A stretch of 44,166 bases of DNA from Candidatus Mediterraneibacter intestinavium (GTDB lineage: Bacteria; Bacillota; Clostridia; Lachnospirales; Lachnospiraceae): positions 1-44,166 of the forward strand of contig DWXK01000005.1 of assembly GCA_019119205.1 (NCBI GenBank), in the 5' to 3' direction. Under the pieces are notes generated by a model, which did no database searches, was not told where the DNA came from, and was given only the letters and a program-made list of their open reading frames with translations. The position numbers and the translations under genes were made by a program. The stretch's first letter is position 1. Each line of letters opens with the position of its first letter. Shown here one piece after another: positions 7,532-15,763 of this stretch.

Positions 7532-7964
7532 CTGTTTCCTCCCCTCCCTGCCCTTCCAGGATCTTCAATGTGGCGGGATCTTTCTCTCCCCGAAAGTATT
7601 TCTCCAGCACCTTCCCGAAGACCTGACGGCGGGGATCCGCCTCGGCAAAAAGCGTCATTGACGACCGCAGTTTCAGATCATCCGGCCATCCCATCACCTG
7701 CAGTGCGTCATCCGTCTCCAGGCGGAGCAGCGCTTCCGATATTTCTTCCAGCCTGCTGCCGAGGACCTCATCATTCAGGTAATCTCTGGCTTCCTTAAGA
7801 TCATGGATCGCATAGTACTGTGCCGTACTGCTTTTCCCCAGCCCTGCGATCTGAGGGAAGATATACCACATCCAGTGACTCTCCTTTCTCCCTCTTTGTA
7901 TCTCGGCAAGTGCCGTCCTGTAGTCATAGTTCTGTGCTTCATGAAATCGTTTTAAATCTGCCAC
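7524..7964 (-). CDS. DUF1810-family protein, 146 aa
   Basis: The segment from DLKRFHEAQ through GRKESHWMWYIFPQ (H-W-M-W-x-I-F-P-Q) and MGWPDDLKLRSSMTLF is the recognisable core of DUF1810, a small cytoplasmic family whose biochemical role I cannot name. The reading frame is open further upstream, but a GTG at 7964 preceded by AGAGGTGTAAGAA gives a protein beginning V-A-D-L-K-R-F, which fits the family start and the usual length of about 145 aa. It lies 57 nt after the PHP phosphatase gene and overlaps the 2H phosphoesterase gene. Confidence 0.85.
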   Translation of the reverse strand: MADLKRFHEAQNYDYRTALAEIQRGRKESHWMWYIFPQIAGLGKSSTAQYYAIHDLKEARDYLNDEVLGSRLEEISEALLRLETDDALQVMGWPDDLKLRSSMTLFAEADPRRQVFGKVLEKYFRGEKDPATLKILEGQGGEETDG

Positions 7965-8021
7965 TCTTCTTACACCTCTTTTTATACCCTGTTCCCTTTT
8001 ACCGGCAGAAAACCGCATTCT

Positions 8022-8774
8022 TCAGTTCCCGTCTGTTCCGTCTTCACTTCCGTTTCCGCACAGAAGCGTCCGCGCATTGCCGAAGGCCACCGCATCCGCA
8101 TATTCCCGTTCTGCGTGTCCGTAGAGGTACTCTGTCCCGCCCTCCACTTCTGGCGGTCTGTGAAACGTCCGGTGAGCGTCCGAACCAAGAAAGCTGATCA
8201 GCCTCTCCTCAAGCATCCACCGAGCGTTCTCCCGGATCCATCCGCACTCTTCTCTGTCCAGGCTGTAGGCATTCACCTGGACCCGGCATCCTTTCTCTGC
8301 CATACGTCTCAGCACCGCGTGATCGCCGGATACGAAGCGGTATCTCTCCGCGTGGGCAAGGATGGGATTCCATCCCCGTTTTTTCAGTCTGTCGATGCAT
8401 TTCTCAGCCTCCTGCGCATCCGCGTCCTGCCGGAATTCTGCCAGTACCCAGTCGGTTCCGTTCATGGAAGGGATGCGTCCTTCCTCCAGCTCTTTTATTA
8501 TCTGCTCCAGACTGAATTCCGTCAAGAGCACTTCGCAGCCCATGAGGATCTCCAGATCAGGATAAAGTCCGCCTGCATGTTCCACGAGCCGTCTGTACTG
8601 CTCCTCCACCCTCTTGGTACCTTCTCTGAATGCAGAGCTGTGGGGCGTGGCGAAGATCTTTCTCACTCCCTGACAGTATGCCATCTGCACCATAGTCAAA
8701 GCCATGTCGAGGTTCCAGGCACCGTCGTCCACCTCCGGGATCAGATGCATGTGGATGTCGTAAACTGTTTTCAT
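8022..8774 (-). CDS. CpsB/CapC/YwqE-type PHP protein-tyrosine phosphatase, 250 aa
   Basis: A PHP-domain metal-dependent phosphatase like those that dephosphorylate tyrosine kinases of capsule synthesis. The metal ligands are in place: D-I-H8-M-H10 and D16-D17 in the first motif, F-A-T-P-H45, the G-C-E-V segment, H-A-E-R-Y, and the final G-S-D-A-H. No BY-kinase or capsule gene is in the window, so its target is unknown here. The start M-K-T-V-Y-D overlaps the stop of the SPASM-like gene by ATGA and has GGAGGAAATCAGGAG before it. That coupling ties it to the accessory operon, where it may reverse a phosphorylation step. This is inference. Confidence 0.85.
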   Translation of the reverse strand: MKTVYDIHMHLIPEVDDGAWNLDMALTMVQMAYCQGVRKIFATPHSSAFREGTKRVEEQYRRLVEHAGGLYPDLEILMGCEVLLTEFSLEQIIKELEEGRIPSMNGTDWVLAEFRQDADAQEAEKCIDRLKKRGWNPILAHAERYRFVSGDHAVLRRMAEKGCRVQVNAYSLDREECGWIRENARWMLEERLISFLGSDAHRTFHRPPEVEGGTEYLYGHAEREYADAVAFGNARTLLCGNGSEDGTDGN

Positions 8775-9769
8775 CTCCTGATTTCCTCCGTCTGCCTCAG
8801 TTTTTCCTTGTGGACTCTGTGGAGCAGGCATTGTACCGAAACCGGTGTTTTCGAAACCATCATTTTCTCTGCGGCACATAGTATGCACGGTTCCTCTATA
8901 CCTGCGGGACAATTTTCACAATTCTTTCTCCGCGCATTTTCTCCCGCCCTCTGCCGTTCCGAATAGCTCATCCGCATTGGAGACAGATACTGGCACCCAA
9001 AGACAGTCCCGTCTGTATCTGTGATATCAATCCGTCCACAGCTGTTTTGTCCCGTGTATCCGTATTCCTCTGCCGCATCGCCTCCCAGGACAGTCCCGAC
9101 CGCATGCTTTTCAAGGCCGCCGATCGCCTCAGCATAATAAAGACAGTCTGTCTCCGTCCACTTATCTATTCCTGCGAATTCAAAGCGGATTTCCTTTCCC
9201 GTTCCCACAAGGAACTCGATTTCTTCTTTCAGATCAGGAAGAGAATCCCTGGTAACGCTCCACAGAACAGTATCTGCCGTCTCATTCCAGAATATTTTAT
9301 CCTTATCCCACGCCTTCGCCCCTGTTCTTCCGTTCCATCGGTATCGGATAGAAAAGTAACTTCTGTTTTCAGCGATCCATTTCTTCTCGTCCGTTGTGAA
9401 TTCTCTTCCACATACAGTCAGGCCATATGTGACAGGGATATCGCTTCTGATATTCTTCAATTCTTCCACTAACCCTTCTGCCCTGTCCCGGACAGCAAGT
9501 ATATCTCCTCCCGTTAGTTCGATATGTACTTTTTCATAACCTTCTTCCGCTGCCCTGCCACAGATTTCACGGATCAGCCTGCCTGCGGTTTCATTTTTCA
9601 TGGTCCGTCTGTTATGGAAAGGCATTGGGCAGCTTTCCCGGCAGGCCCTGCTGCCTTTGCATGCGTAAGTATAGATGATCTCTCTTACCAGACTGTTCTT
9701 TCCAACTCCTTTTAATCCCAGTGTACACCCCTGTGTCCCCGGCAGTCTGCTGCATACCTGATCGTTCAT
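8771..9769 (-). CDS. Multi-cysteine SPASM-like protein with non-canonical radical-SAM-like N-terminus, 332 aa
   Basis: Near the N-terminus a strand-like I-I-Y-T-Y-A runs into C37-x5-C43-x3-C47, and L-T-G-G-D (85-89) stands where radical SAM enzymes have G-G-E. The C-terminus holds C244-x14-C259 (CGRIDITDTDGTVFGC) and C284-x2-C287-x7-C295-x2-C298 (CENCPAGIEEPCILC), the spacing style of SPASM auxiliary iron-sulfur domains in peptide-modifying enzymes. The canonical C-x3-C-x2-C is absent, so it is either a divergent radical SAM protein or one that kept the fold without the chemistry. It overlaps the 280-aa gene upstream and the PHP gene downstream by 4 nt each (ATGA). The start M-N-D-Q-V-C is set by that overlap and a GGAG four bases before it. 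Confidence 0.6.
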   Translation of the reverse strand: MNDQVCSRLPGTQGCTLGLKGVGKNSLVREIIYTYACKGSRACRESCPMPFHNRRTMKNETAGRLIREICGRAAEEGYEKVHIELTGGDILAVRDRAEGLVEELKNIRSDIPVTYGLTVCGREFTTDEKKWIAENRSYFSIRYRWNGRTGAKAWDKDKIFWNETADTVLWSVTRDSLPDLKEEIEFLVGTGKEIRFEFAGIDKWTETDCLYYAEAIGGLEKHAVGTVLGGDAAEEYGYTGQNSCGRIDITDTDGTVFGCQYLSPMRMSYSERQRAGENARRKNCENCPAGIEEPCILCAAEKMMVSKTPVSVQCLLHRVHKEKLRQTEEIRR

Positions 9770-10608
9770 AATTCTCCATTCCGCTCTTTTTCTCTGAATT
9801 CTGCAGATTCTTCTTTTCTGAATTCTGCAGTTTCGAGAAGCCCCTGCTGGATCCTGTTTCCTTTCAAGGTCCAGGCATGTCTTCTCACCCTGCACTCTGT
9901 TCCGTCGGGAAATGCCGCTCCGTTGATATAATATGCTCTGTTCGCGACACTTACTTCGATAAGCTCTCCTTGTTCATATATCCTGACATCACTCTTTTCC
10001 AGAAACTTCATCCATTCCGCCAGCCTGTGGTCAGCATTCTCTTCCCCTTTCTCTATAGAATTCATTACGCTGAGAAGGGAATGGCTGTCACAGTCGCTGA
10101 GAGCTTCTCTCCATTTTTTCCACATTATCTCTGCGCTGCCATCCTTCCCGCTGCAGATCTCCCAGGACGGATCCAGCAGATAGGAGAAAGAAGACGCATG
10201 ATCCTCCAGTTCCTGTTCAGGCAGATTTTCGGACAGATCCTCCTTTTCTTCCTCCTGACCGGCATCCTTCGTCCTTCTCGCAGGATCGTAGATCTTTTCT
10301 GCTACTGTTTTTACTGTTTCGCCTAAAGTGTCCTTGGATTTTCCTGACAATATCTTTAACAATGGCTTTTTTTGCCTGACCCCATCTCCATCATTCGAAG
10401 AATTTGAACGGCTTCTACCGCCGAATGCACTCATCGCGGAATCAATATATTCCAGAAATGTTTCATTAAGTTCTCCATTGCTCCTCACAACAAGGTCCAG
10501 AAAACGATCCAATATCCGTGCTGTTTTTCCGGAGACCGGATCTTTTTCAATAATATGTTTGAGTCTATCTATTTTCTTTAATATTTCTTTTTCCTGCTGC
10601 TTCCCCAC
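9766..10608 (-). CDS. Uncharacterised 280-aa protein of the accessory operon
   Basis: I do not recognise this protein. Residues 1-60 look helical (KEILKKIDRLKHIIEK). A low-complexity, charged linker follows (about 65-140, with a Ser/Asn/Gly-rich patch and an acidic Glu-rich patch), then a compact C-terminal domain (about 140-262) ending in a beta-rich stretch with A-Y-Y-I-N-G and G-T-E-C-R-V-R-R. The tail repeats A-E-F-R twice in a charged context. It starts with GTG behind AGGAGG; the overlapping ATG one base earlier is out of frame. A helical segment followed by a small beta domain next to an Hsp70-like ATPase makes a GrpE-like exchange factor conceivable, but this is only a guess. It overlaps the SPASM-like gene by 4 nt. 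Confidence 0.75.
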   Translation of the reverse strand: MGKQQEKEILKKIDRLKHIIEKDPVSGKTARILDRFLDLVVRSNGELNETFLEYIDSAMSAFGGRSRSNSSNDGDGVRQKKPLLKILSGKSKDTLGETVKTVAEKIYDPARRTKDAGQEEEKEDLSENLPEQELEDHASSFSYLLDPSWEICSGKDGSAEIMWKKWREALSDCDSHSLLSVMNSIEKGEENADHRLAEWMKFLEKSDVRIYEQGELIEVSVANRAYYINGAAFPDGTECRVRRHAWTLKGNRIQQGLLETAEFRKEESAEFREKERNGEL

Positions 10609-10620
10609 ATTTTTCCTCCT

Positions 10621-13350
10621 TCATTCGACCGGTTTGTATACATGGATCCACATTGCCGAGTCCTCCTGTTCGGAACCTATGATCGCGTCGCCCCGTTTCA
10701 GAGTCGCCAGCAGTCTGCTCTGTTCTTCCGTAAGCGACATACATCCCGCCATTGCTTCCCGGTCATCCCGGGCCAGCAGCCTGTGGATGATCTTGACGTT
10801 CGTATTCTTGATGGCGTCAGGGATCAGTCTGGACGGATACTGGTCTATGATCATCAGCCCTTCTCCCGGTTCCCGGATCTCCGAGAGCATCTCGCAGAAT
10901 TTGTCGGCTGCCGCCGCCTGGGGGTCCGCGTCTCCCGCTGCCGGGGATGGAAACTTCAGGATCCTGTGCGCCTCCTCTACGATCGTCATATGGGCAAGAC
11001 AGTTCCCGCTGTATTTTTTTCTGCCCTCCAGGATCCTCGCACGGTATTCCGGATCGTACTGATACTTTGAGATCCGATACTCTTCCAGACCCTGCAGGAT
11101 AAGCGACATCAAAAATGCTTTGTCCGCGTTGCTGGTCACTCCGGCAAGACAGATCACTGTATTCTTTTCAAAAATCTCTTCCGCGGGAGTCGATCTCTCA
11201 GCCTCAAAGAAATCTTTCTTCCATCCGCGTGTGAGACTGTTGATCCGCGTCGTTATGGCGGCATTAAAATTGTCTGTATTCTCTTTTGAGTAAGACCGTT
11301 CCTGCAGGATTTCCCCAATGACGTCTTTCAGACCGCTCAATTTGGGATACTCTTCTATATCTTCCTGCTTTACGGCAGTGTTTAAAAAAACGCCCTCACC
11401 CAATTCCCGGGCAATATACTGATACAGCCCCTCTTCAAACAGCATGGGAAGAAAATCCCCCATCGCCATCGTCCTTCCCAGAAGTTCGGAAAGACGGTCT
11501 GCATGTCCGGGAATATTGAGCGGCGCTCCTTTTGCCGCATAAGGCTGGAAGGGATTCATTACGATCTTCCCAAGCTCTGTTTCTATTCCCGGGAATTCGG
11601 ACAGCCCCGGCGCATAGATATTGATCTTTCTGAAGTCGGGGTCATTACGGTGTTCCCGGTTATACTGATCTGCCCAGTATACATAATCTGTTTTTACCGG
11701 ATCGATCACCATAAAGGGAATGCCGTATTTCATCACGCCGCGAAGGATCGCCCTGGTCGTTGTGGACTTTCCTCCTCCGTTTGCCCCTACGTTGATCACA
11801 TGCCTGTTGATCTGGTCCAGGTCAAATTCAAAACTGTACCGCGTATCTGTCCCCATGTCCAGAATGTTCCCCAAAGGCACTGTCCTTCCTGTTCCGGCAG
11901 GCGGATTCGTCGCGAATTCAACCGCATTCTTCCTGATACGTATCCCGGGTACATCTTTTCTGGGAAGACTCATCACAATAGACAGTTCCTCCGTTGTCAT
12001 CGGAGTCGTCATCCCTTCATAGAGCGGTCCGAAAATATGCCAGCTTTCGCTGTCCGCCACATTCCTTGCGATCTCTTCCGCTTCTTCCGGGACAGGGAGC
12101 GGCAGATGCTGCATATGTTTCATGTATCCTGCCGCAGTCTCATTCTCCCCGAGCTGAAACAGACGCAGCGGCTCCTGGTATGTATTCTGCCCGGCATAGA
12201 TCGAGCGGGCAGTCGCCATGACAAGTTCTACCGTCTCCGGACTGTCGCCGAGAACATAGATTCCTGTATTCCAGAATCCCATATTCCTTCCTGCCTCCAG
12301 CCGCTCGATCAGTTTGTCCAAAAGCGCGGTACAGTAATTTACATTATAATTTACATGCTGTACACTGATATTTTTACTGCTGGAAATGCTTTTCGAGGAT
12401 CCTCTGCTTCCAAAAAGAGCCCCTCCAAGGGAGAACATATTTCCAAGGACCTCCGACCCCGTGATGCCGGAAAGCATCGTACCAGCAAGCCCGAATCCGG
12501 TCCCGAGGCACGCTGCTGTCGCGATCAGAGCGATCAGAGAGCCGCCAAGGCTTAGGCTCCCGCCGACAGAACTGCTCTTCCCCTGTGTTTCCGTATATCC
12601 CTGACTTTCTGTATAAGCCGCATAAGCGCTCAGCTCCGTTTTCAGCTCGTTTGCCCTGTCCAGGATCTCTTTGATCTGCGCATCTTTTACCGGCTCAGAC
12701 AGGATCGTCAGAACGTATTCCGACTCTCTTCCCGTATTCTGGTTCCGGATCCCGGCTGTGATCTTGTCCAATGTCTGAAGAGGATTTTCCCTTTCGCCAA
12801 AACGTGTGGACGGCTGACCGGTGATCACTCCGCAGAAAGGAAGAGCGGTCATGCCCAATTCTACCTTTTCTTTGTCAGCATCCTCTATACCGGCTCCTGT
12901 GATATTCATTCTGATATTCTGCTTCAGCTGGTTCATGATAATATTTTCAGCATTCGGGTCTTCTGCTTCCACACCGATATACAGTTCCGTTTTCCTGGCG
13001 CCGCTGTTCCCTGAACCGCTGCCTCTCCTTGCCGCCTGATACGCGATCGTATGTCCCATCCCCTGTTCTGTGCATAGAAGTCCCTGCATCCTTTCTTTTG
13101 CCCGGTAATGCTCTTCGCTCCCGTCGATCTCCACCGGAAGCCGGGCAAGATGCACCCAGTTCATGCGGCGGTCTTTTGAAGGATCTCTTTCAGGGAATCT
13201 CCATCTTTCCGGCTCCCCGCCTCTGTCATAAAATGATTTGTCCATCAGTCCGGAGATCCGGTCCGCCAGAAACGTTCCTTCTCCTATCCTGTCTGAAAAC
13301 TCATTTACTTTTCTTTTGATATTGATCGTCTCTTTTTCAAATTTCCCCAT
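10621..13350 (-). CDS. HerA/FtsK-superfamily (DUF87-like) ATPase, 909 aa
   Basis: A large P-loop ATPase of the HerA/VirB4/FtsK group. Walker A is GANGGGKST (522-530), Walker B MTIVEEAHR (788-796), followed by M-I-I-D-Q-Y-P-S-R (833-841) and NTNVKIIHRL, the usual sensor and arginine region of HerA-like pumps. Relatives form hexameric rings that move DNA or protein. The first 500 residues are unlike standard HerA. They carry a Gly/Ala-rich hydrophobic stretch at about 263-314 that could insert into a membrane, flanked by Ser-rich segments. The start follows CAGGAG. Only 19 nt separate it from the Hsp70-like gene and 12 nt from the 280-aa gene. No nuclease or Sir2 partner is next to it. The ATPase call is firm; the substrate is unknown. 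Confidence 0.85.
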   Translation of the reverse strand: MGKFEKETINIKRKVNEFSDRIGEGTFLADRISGLMDKSFYDRGGEPERWRFPERDPSKDRRMNWVHLARLPVEIDGSEEHYRAKERMQGLLCTEQGMGHTIAYQAARRGSGSGNSGARKTELYIGVEAEDPNAENIIMNQLKQNIRMNITGAGIEDADKEKVELGMTALPFCGVITGQPSTRFGERENPLQTLDKITAGIRNQNTGRESEYVLTILSEPVKDAQIKEILDRANELKTELSAYAAYTESQGYTETQGKSSSVGGSLSLGGSLIALIATAACLGTGFGLAGTMLSGITGSEVLGNMFSLGGALFGSRGSSKSISSSKNISVQHVNYNVNYCTALLDKLIERLEAGRNMGFWNTGIYVLGDSPETVELVMATARSIYAGQNTYQEPLRLFQLGENETAAGYMKHMQHLPLPVPEEAEEIARNVADSESWHIFGPLYEGMTTPMTTEELSIVMSLPRKDVPGIRIRKNAVEFATNPPAGTGRTVPLGNILDMGTDTRYSFEFDLDQINRHVINVGANGGGKSTTTRAILRGVMKYGIPFMVIDPVKTDYVYWADQYNREHRNDPDFRKINIYAPGLSEFPGIETELGKIVMNPFQPYAAKGAPLNIPGHADRLSELLGRTMAMGDFLPMLFEEGLYQYIARELGEGVFLNTAVKQEDIEEYPKLSGLKDVIGEILQERSYSKENTDNFNAAITTRINSLTRGWKKDFFEAERSTPAEEIFEKNTVICLAGVTSNADKAFLMSLILQGLEEYRISKYQYDPEYRARILEGRKKYSGNCLAHMTIVEEAHRILKFPSPAAGDADPQAAAADKFCEMLSEIREPGEGLMIIDQYPSRLIPDAIKNTNVKIIHRLLARDDREAMAGCMSLTEEQSRLLATLKRGDAIIGSEQEDSAMWIHVYKPVE

Positions 13351-13369
13351 TCCTGCTCTCCTGACTTCA

Positions 13370-15292
13370 TTATAAATCTACTGTCTGGCTGCCTATTCCG
13401 TGGAACCCCGCCGGTAACTTGGTCTTCAGCGAAAGTTTCACTATCCGCTGCTCTGATATTGAACAGTCTGCCTCCAGTTCCACTTTTTCTCCTTTAAGGC
13501 TGCTTCCGAACAGAGTGTGCGAAAGAAATTTGAACGGTCCCCTCCAGCTTGTGATCTTCTTTTTTTCTTCCGTATAACTCTTCCCGTCTTTTTCTCGATA
13601 GACCCGGATGAACTGGATAAAATTATGTCCGCTCCCTGATCCTATTTCTGCTGAGGATTTTCTCACGAGCTTTACAGGAAGCATCTGCCTGTTTTCCACA
13701 AGGGGGATCTTCATCTGCAGTATTCTTTTCAGCCCTTCCGGGACAGGTCCTGTTCCTTCCCATTTTGCGATCTTGTCCGCCTGCTCCTGATTTAATGCGT
13801 TTTCCAGATAAATATCCACCCTCAGCCGGTATGTCCCGTTGCTGTATTTTCTTACCGGCTCCATTTTCTCCAGATTTCCCATGACACATACTGCCGAACT
13901 GTATTCGCTGGTTTCCTCTATATATGCGTCTTTGTTTTCCTGTATTTTTTTCAGCCCCAAAGGGTTCGGTTCTCCATTCCAGTAATCTCCCTGGATCATA
14001 TCTCTGATCCCTGCCAGTTTACTGCCTCCGCCTACGGCCACGACGAAATCGATCTCCTGCGGGTCTATATTCCCCGTTCTGTCATCTGCCAAAGTGCCCG
14101 TTTTATCTTTTTCCGGATCGTAACTGTCTTTTAAAAGATTTTTCAGGGCAGATTGCAGCCTTTTAAGATACTCCCCGGCAATCCCATTGATGAAATTCCG
14201 ATAATCTATTTTGTCACTGCTATCCAGTTTCTTGTATGACACAGATGCGAATTCCCTGTTGTCAAAGTCTATAGCATATGCTTCCAGGTTATAGAGATCT
14301 TCAATGCTCTCTCCTTTGAGAAGCTTAAGATTGATCCATTTTTTAAACTTCTCAAATTCCAAATATCCCCGCCATTTTATTGACTCCTCCACAATTCCGG
14401 AGAGAAGATATCCCCTTTTGACCATATAATCTTTGATTGCTCTGTCCACATCCATGCCGCCCAGCGTATCCTTCTCCCCTGTCTCCGGCCACATCCCAAG
14501 GATATGTATCTCATACCCCTCGGGCCGGTCCGGCGACGGCACGAGCTTCACCGTCAGAAGGTCAGCGGTACTGCCCCCTATATCCATCAGGATCACATAA
14601 AGGGGCTTTATCTCCTTCATGTTTTCAAATGCTTTTCTCAGCGCGGAGCCACTGTCTGCTATGACGTACCTGAGCGCGCTTTCCGCCTCCTCCACGATCT
14701 GAACATTCTGAAATCCTGCACTCTTCGCAAGCTCTTTCATCTTCTTTTTGTCTTCATTGGAAGATCGGTTGGGAACAGTGACATAAGTAATTCTTTTACT
14801 TATCCTGCCGGAATAGACGCTGATCTCCTCTTCTGCGAGAGCGCACAGATATTTGAGAAATGTCTCTGTGCTCTCGCATGCTCTTTCATATCTTTCCCTG
14901 ATATCAGGATCCTCCTTGTCTTCCATAGAGAAGTACAGATCTGATTTGAACTCCCCCCGGAGGACTCCTCTGTTGCCCCCATAGGTTGAATTATAGGCTT
15001 CGACCGCTTTACTTCCAAAGTATATTTTCTCGTTTCCCCAGTCAAACAATGCTTCTTCCGGCCATTCGTCCCTGCGGATATATTTTGTCGGAAAATTGAT
15101 GGACAATCCATCCCTTATCAAAAAGTCCCTGACTGTTTTTCCTTCTTTGGCGGTCGTCCTTCCCGCCAGGATTTTCCCGTCATTGTCTCCCGTTATCTTC
15201 ACAGCGATCTGGGAATTGGTGCTCCCCAGATCTACGCTGATCTCAGCCGTAACGGTCTGAGGCGCAGCCTCCTGATTCTGTCCTGTCTGCAT
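13370..15292 (-). CDS. Hsp70/actin-fold ATPase, divergent DnaK-like protein, 640 aa
   Basis: The actin/Hsp70 nucleotide-binding fold is clear: phosphate-1 loop DLGSTNSQIAVKI (21-33), a connect-1-like V-E-E-A-E-S-A (200-206), phosphate-2 loop DIGGSTADLLTVKL (237-250), the Hsp70-type G-G-M-D-V-D (278-283) and the adenosine motif VAVGGGSKLAGIRDMI (418-433). About 160 C-terminal residues are beta-rich (TYRLRVDIYLENAL onward) and could form a substrate-binding-like domain, but they do not look like DnaK. It is not the housekeeping chaperone: dnaJ and grpE are absent and its neighbours are accessory genes. The start has AGGAGG eight bases before it. Within the operon it may act as a chaperone-like switch or assembly factor (inference). 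Confidence 0.85.
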   Translation of the reverse strand: MQTGQNQEAAPQTVTAEISVDLGSTNSQIAVKITGDNDGKILAGRTTAKEGKTVRDFLIRDGLSINFPTKYIRRDEWPEEALFDWGNEKIYFGSKAVEAYNSTYGGNRGVLRGEFKSDLYFSMEDKEDPDIRERYERACESTETFLKYLCALAEEEISVYSGRISKRITYVTVPNRSSNEDKKKMKELAKSAGFQNVQIVEEAESALRYVIADSGSALRKAFENMKEIKPLYVILMDIGGSTADLLTVKLVPSPDRPEGYEIHILGMWPETGEKDTLGGMDVDRAIKDYMVKRGYLLSGIVEESIKWRGYLEFEKFKKWINLKLLKGESIEDLYNLEAYAIDFDNREFASVSYKKLDSSDKIDYRNFINGIAGEYLKRLQSALKNLLKDSYDPEKDKTGTLADDRTGNIDPQEIDFVVAVGGGSKLAGIRDMIQGDYWNGEPNPLGLKKIQENKDAYIEETSEYSSAVCVMGNLEKMEPVRKYSNGTYRLRVDIYLENALNQEQADKIAKWEGTGPVPEGLKRILQMKIPLVENRQMLPVKLVRKSSAEIGSGSGHNFIQFIRVYREKDGKSYTEEKKKITSWRGPFKFLSHTLFGSSLKGEKVELEADCSISEQRIVKLSLKTKLPAGFHGIGSQTVDL

Positions 15293-15328
15293 GACCTTCC
15301 TCCTTTTGATCTGCTCTGTTTTCTCCGT

Positions 15329-15751
15329 TCAAATATGCAGATCCAGTTCTCTGACTCCTGTCACAGTCTGCCTGTCTGTCAGTACCGGACTGACAACAGT
15401 GCCTTTTTCCGTAATGTAGACAGGTATGGCTCTTCCGTTTCCGATATCGGCATGCGGACGTCCGTACTCGCTTACAAATTCGCTGATCTTTCTCTCCCCG
15501 TTCTGTGACATCACCCGTTCGCGATCAAGCAGTCTGACTCCCTGAGACAGCTTCTTCTCGCCGCTGAACCACGCATATCCTGTCACTCTGCTTTTTCCTT
15601 CTTCTTTTTCATTATCTCCAAAAAGAAAATAATATACCGTATCATCTTTTTTATAAATGTTAAGACCGGGATATGAGCCTGCAGGCTGCCCGAAATATGC
15701 ATCAATTTCATCCACCTCACGTCCTGTCAGGATATCTTTTTCAAACTCCAT
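15329..15751 (-). CDS. Uncharacterised 140-aa protein of the accessory operon
   Basis: A soluble 140-residue protein without signal peptide or membrane segment. It shows two related-looking pieces: D-E-I-D-A-Y-F-G-Q-P-A-G-S-Y-P-G-L-N (about 14-31) and I-S-E-F-V-S-E-Y-G-R-P-H-A-D-I-G-N-G (about 89-106). In each, a helix ends in F/Y-G-x-P and runs into a beta segment. The form recalls small SmpA/BLIP-like alpha-beta repeats (x-x-Y-G-x-P-H...), which I offer as a weak hint only. The gene has AAGGAGGGG before its start, 12 nt behind the peptidase-like gene and 36 nt before the Hsp70-like gene, so it is part of the operon. Confidence 0.75.
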   Translation of the reverse strand: MEFEKDILTGREVDEIDAYFGQPAGSYPGLNIYKKDDTVYYFLFGDNEKEEGKSRVTGYAWFSGEKKLSQGVRLLDRERVMSQNGERKISEFVSEYGRPHADIGNGRAIPVYITEKGTVVSPVLTDRQTVTGVRELDLHI

Positions 15752-15763
15752 TTCTTCCCCTCC

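Noticed and set aside
9600-9895. Longer SPASM-like protein starting 42 codons upstream of 9769
   Set aside because: The extension would lie inside the 280-aa gene; the ATGA overlap with a GGAG gives a better start.
10621-13350. Known HerA-Sir2 or HerA-nuclease defence system, or conjugative VirB4/TraG
   Set aside because: No Sir2, DUF4297, NurA or other nuclease, relaxase or pilus gene is nearby.
13370-15292. Housekeeping DnaK
   Set aside because: C-terminal half unlike DnaK and no hrcA, grpE or dnaJ next to it.
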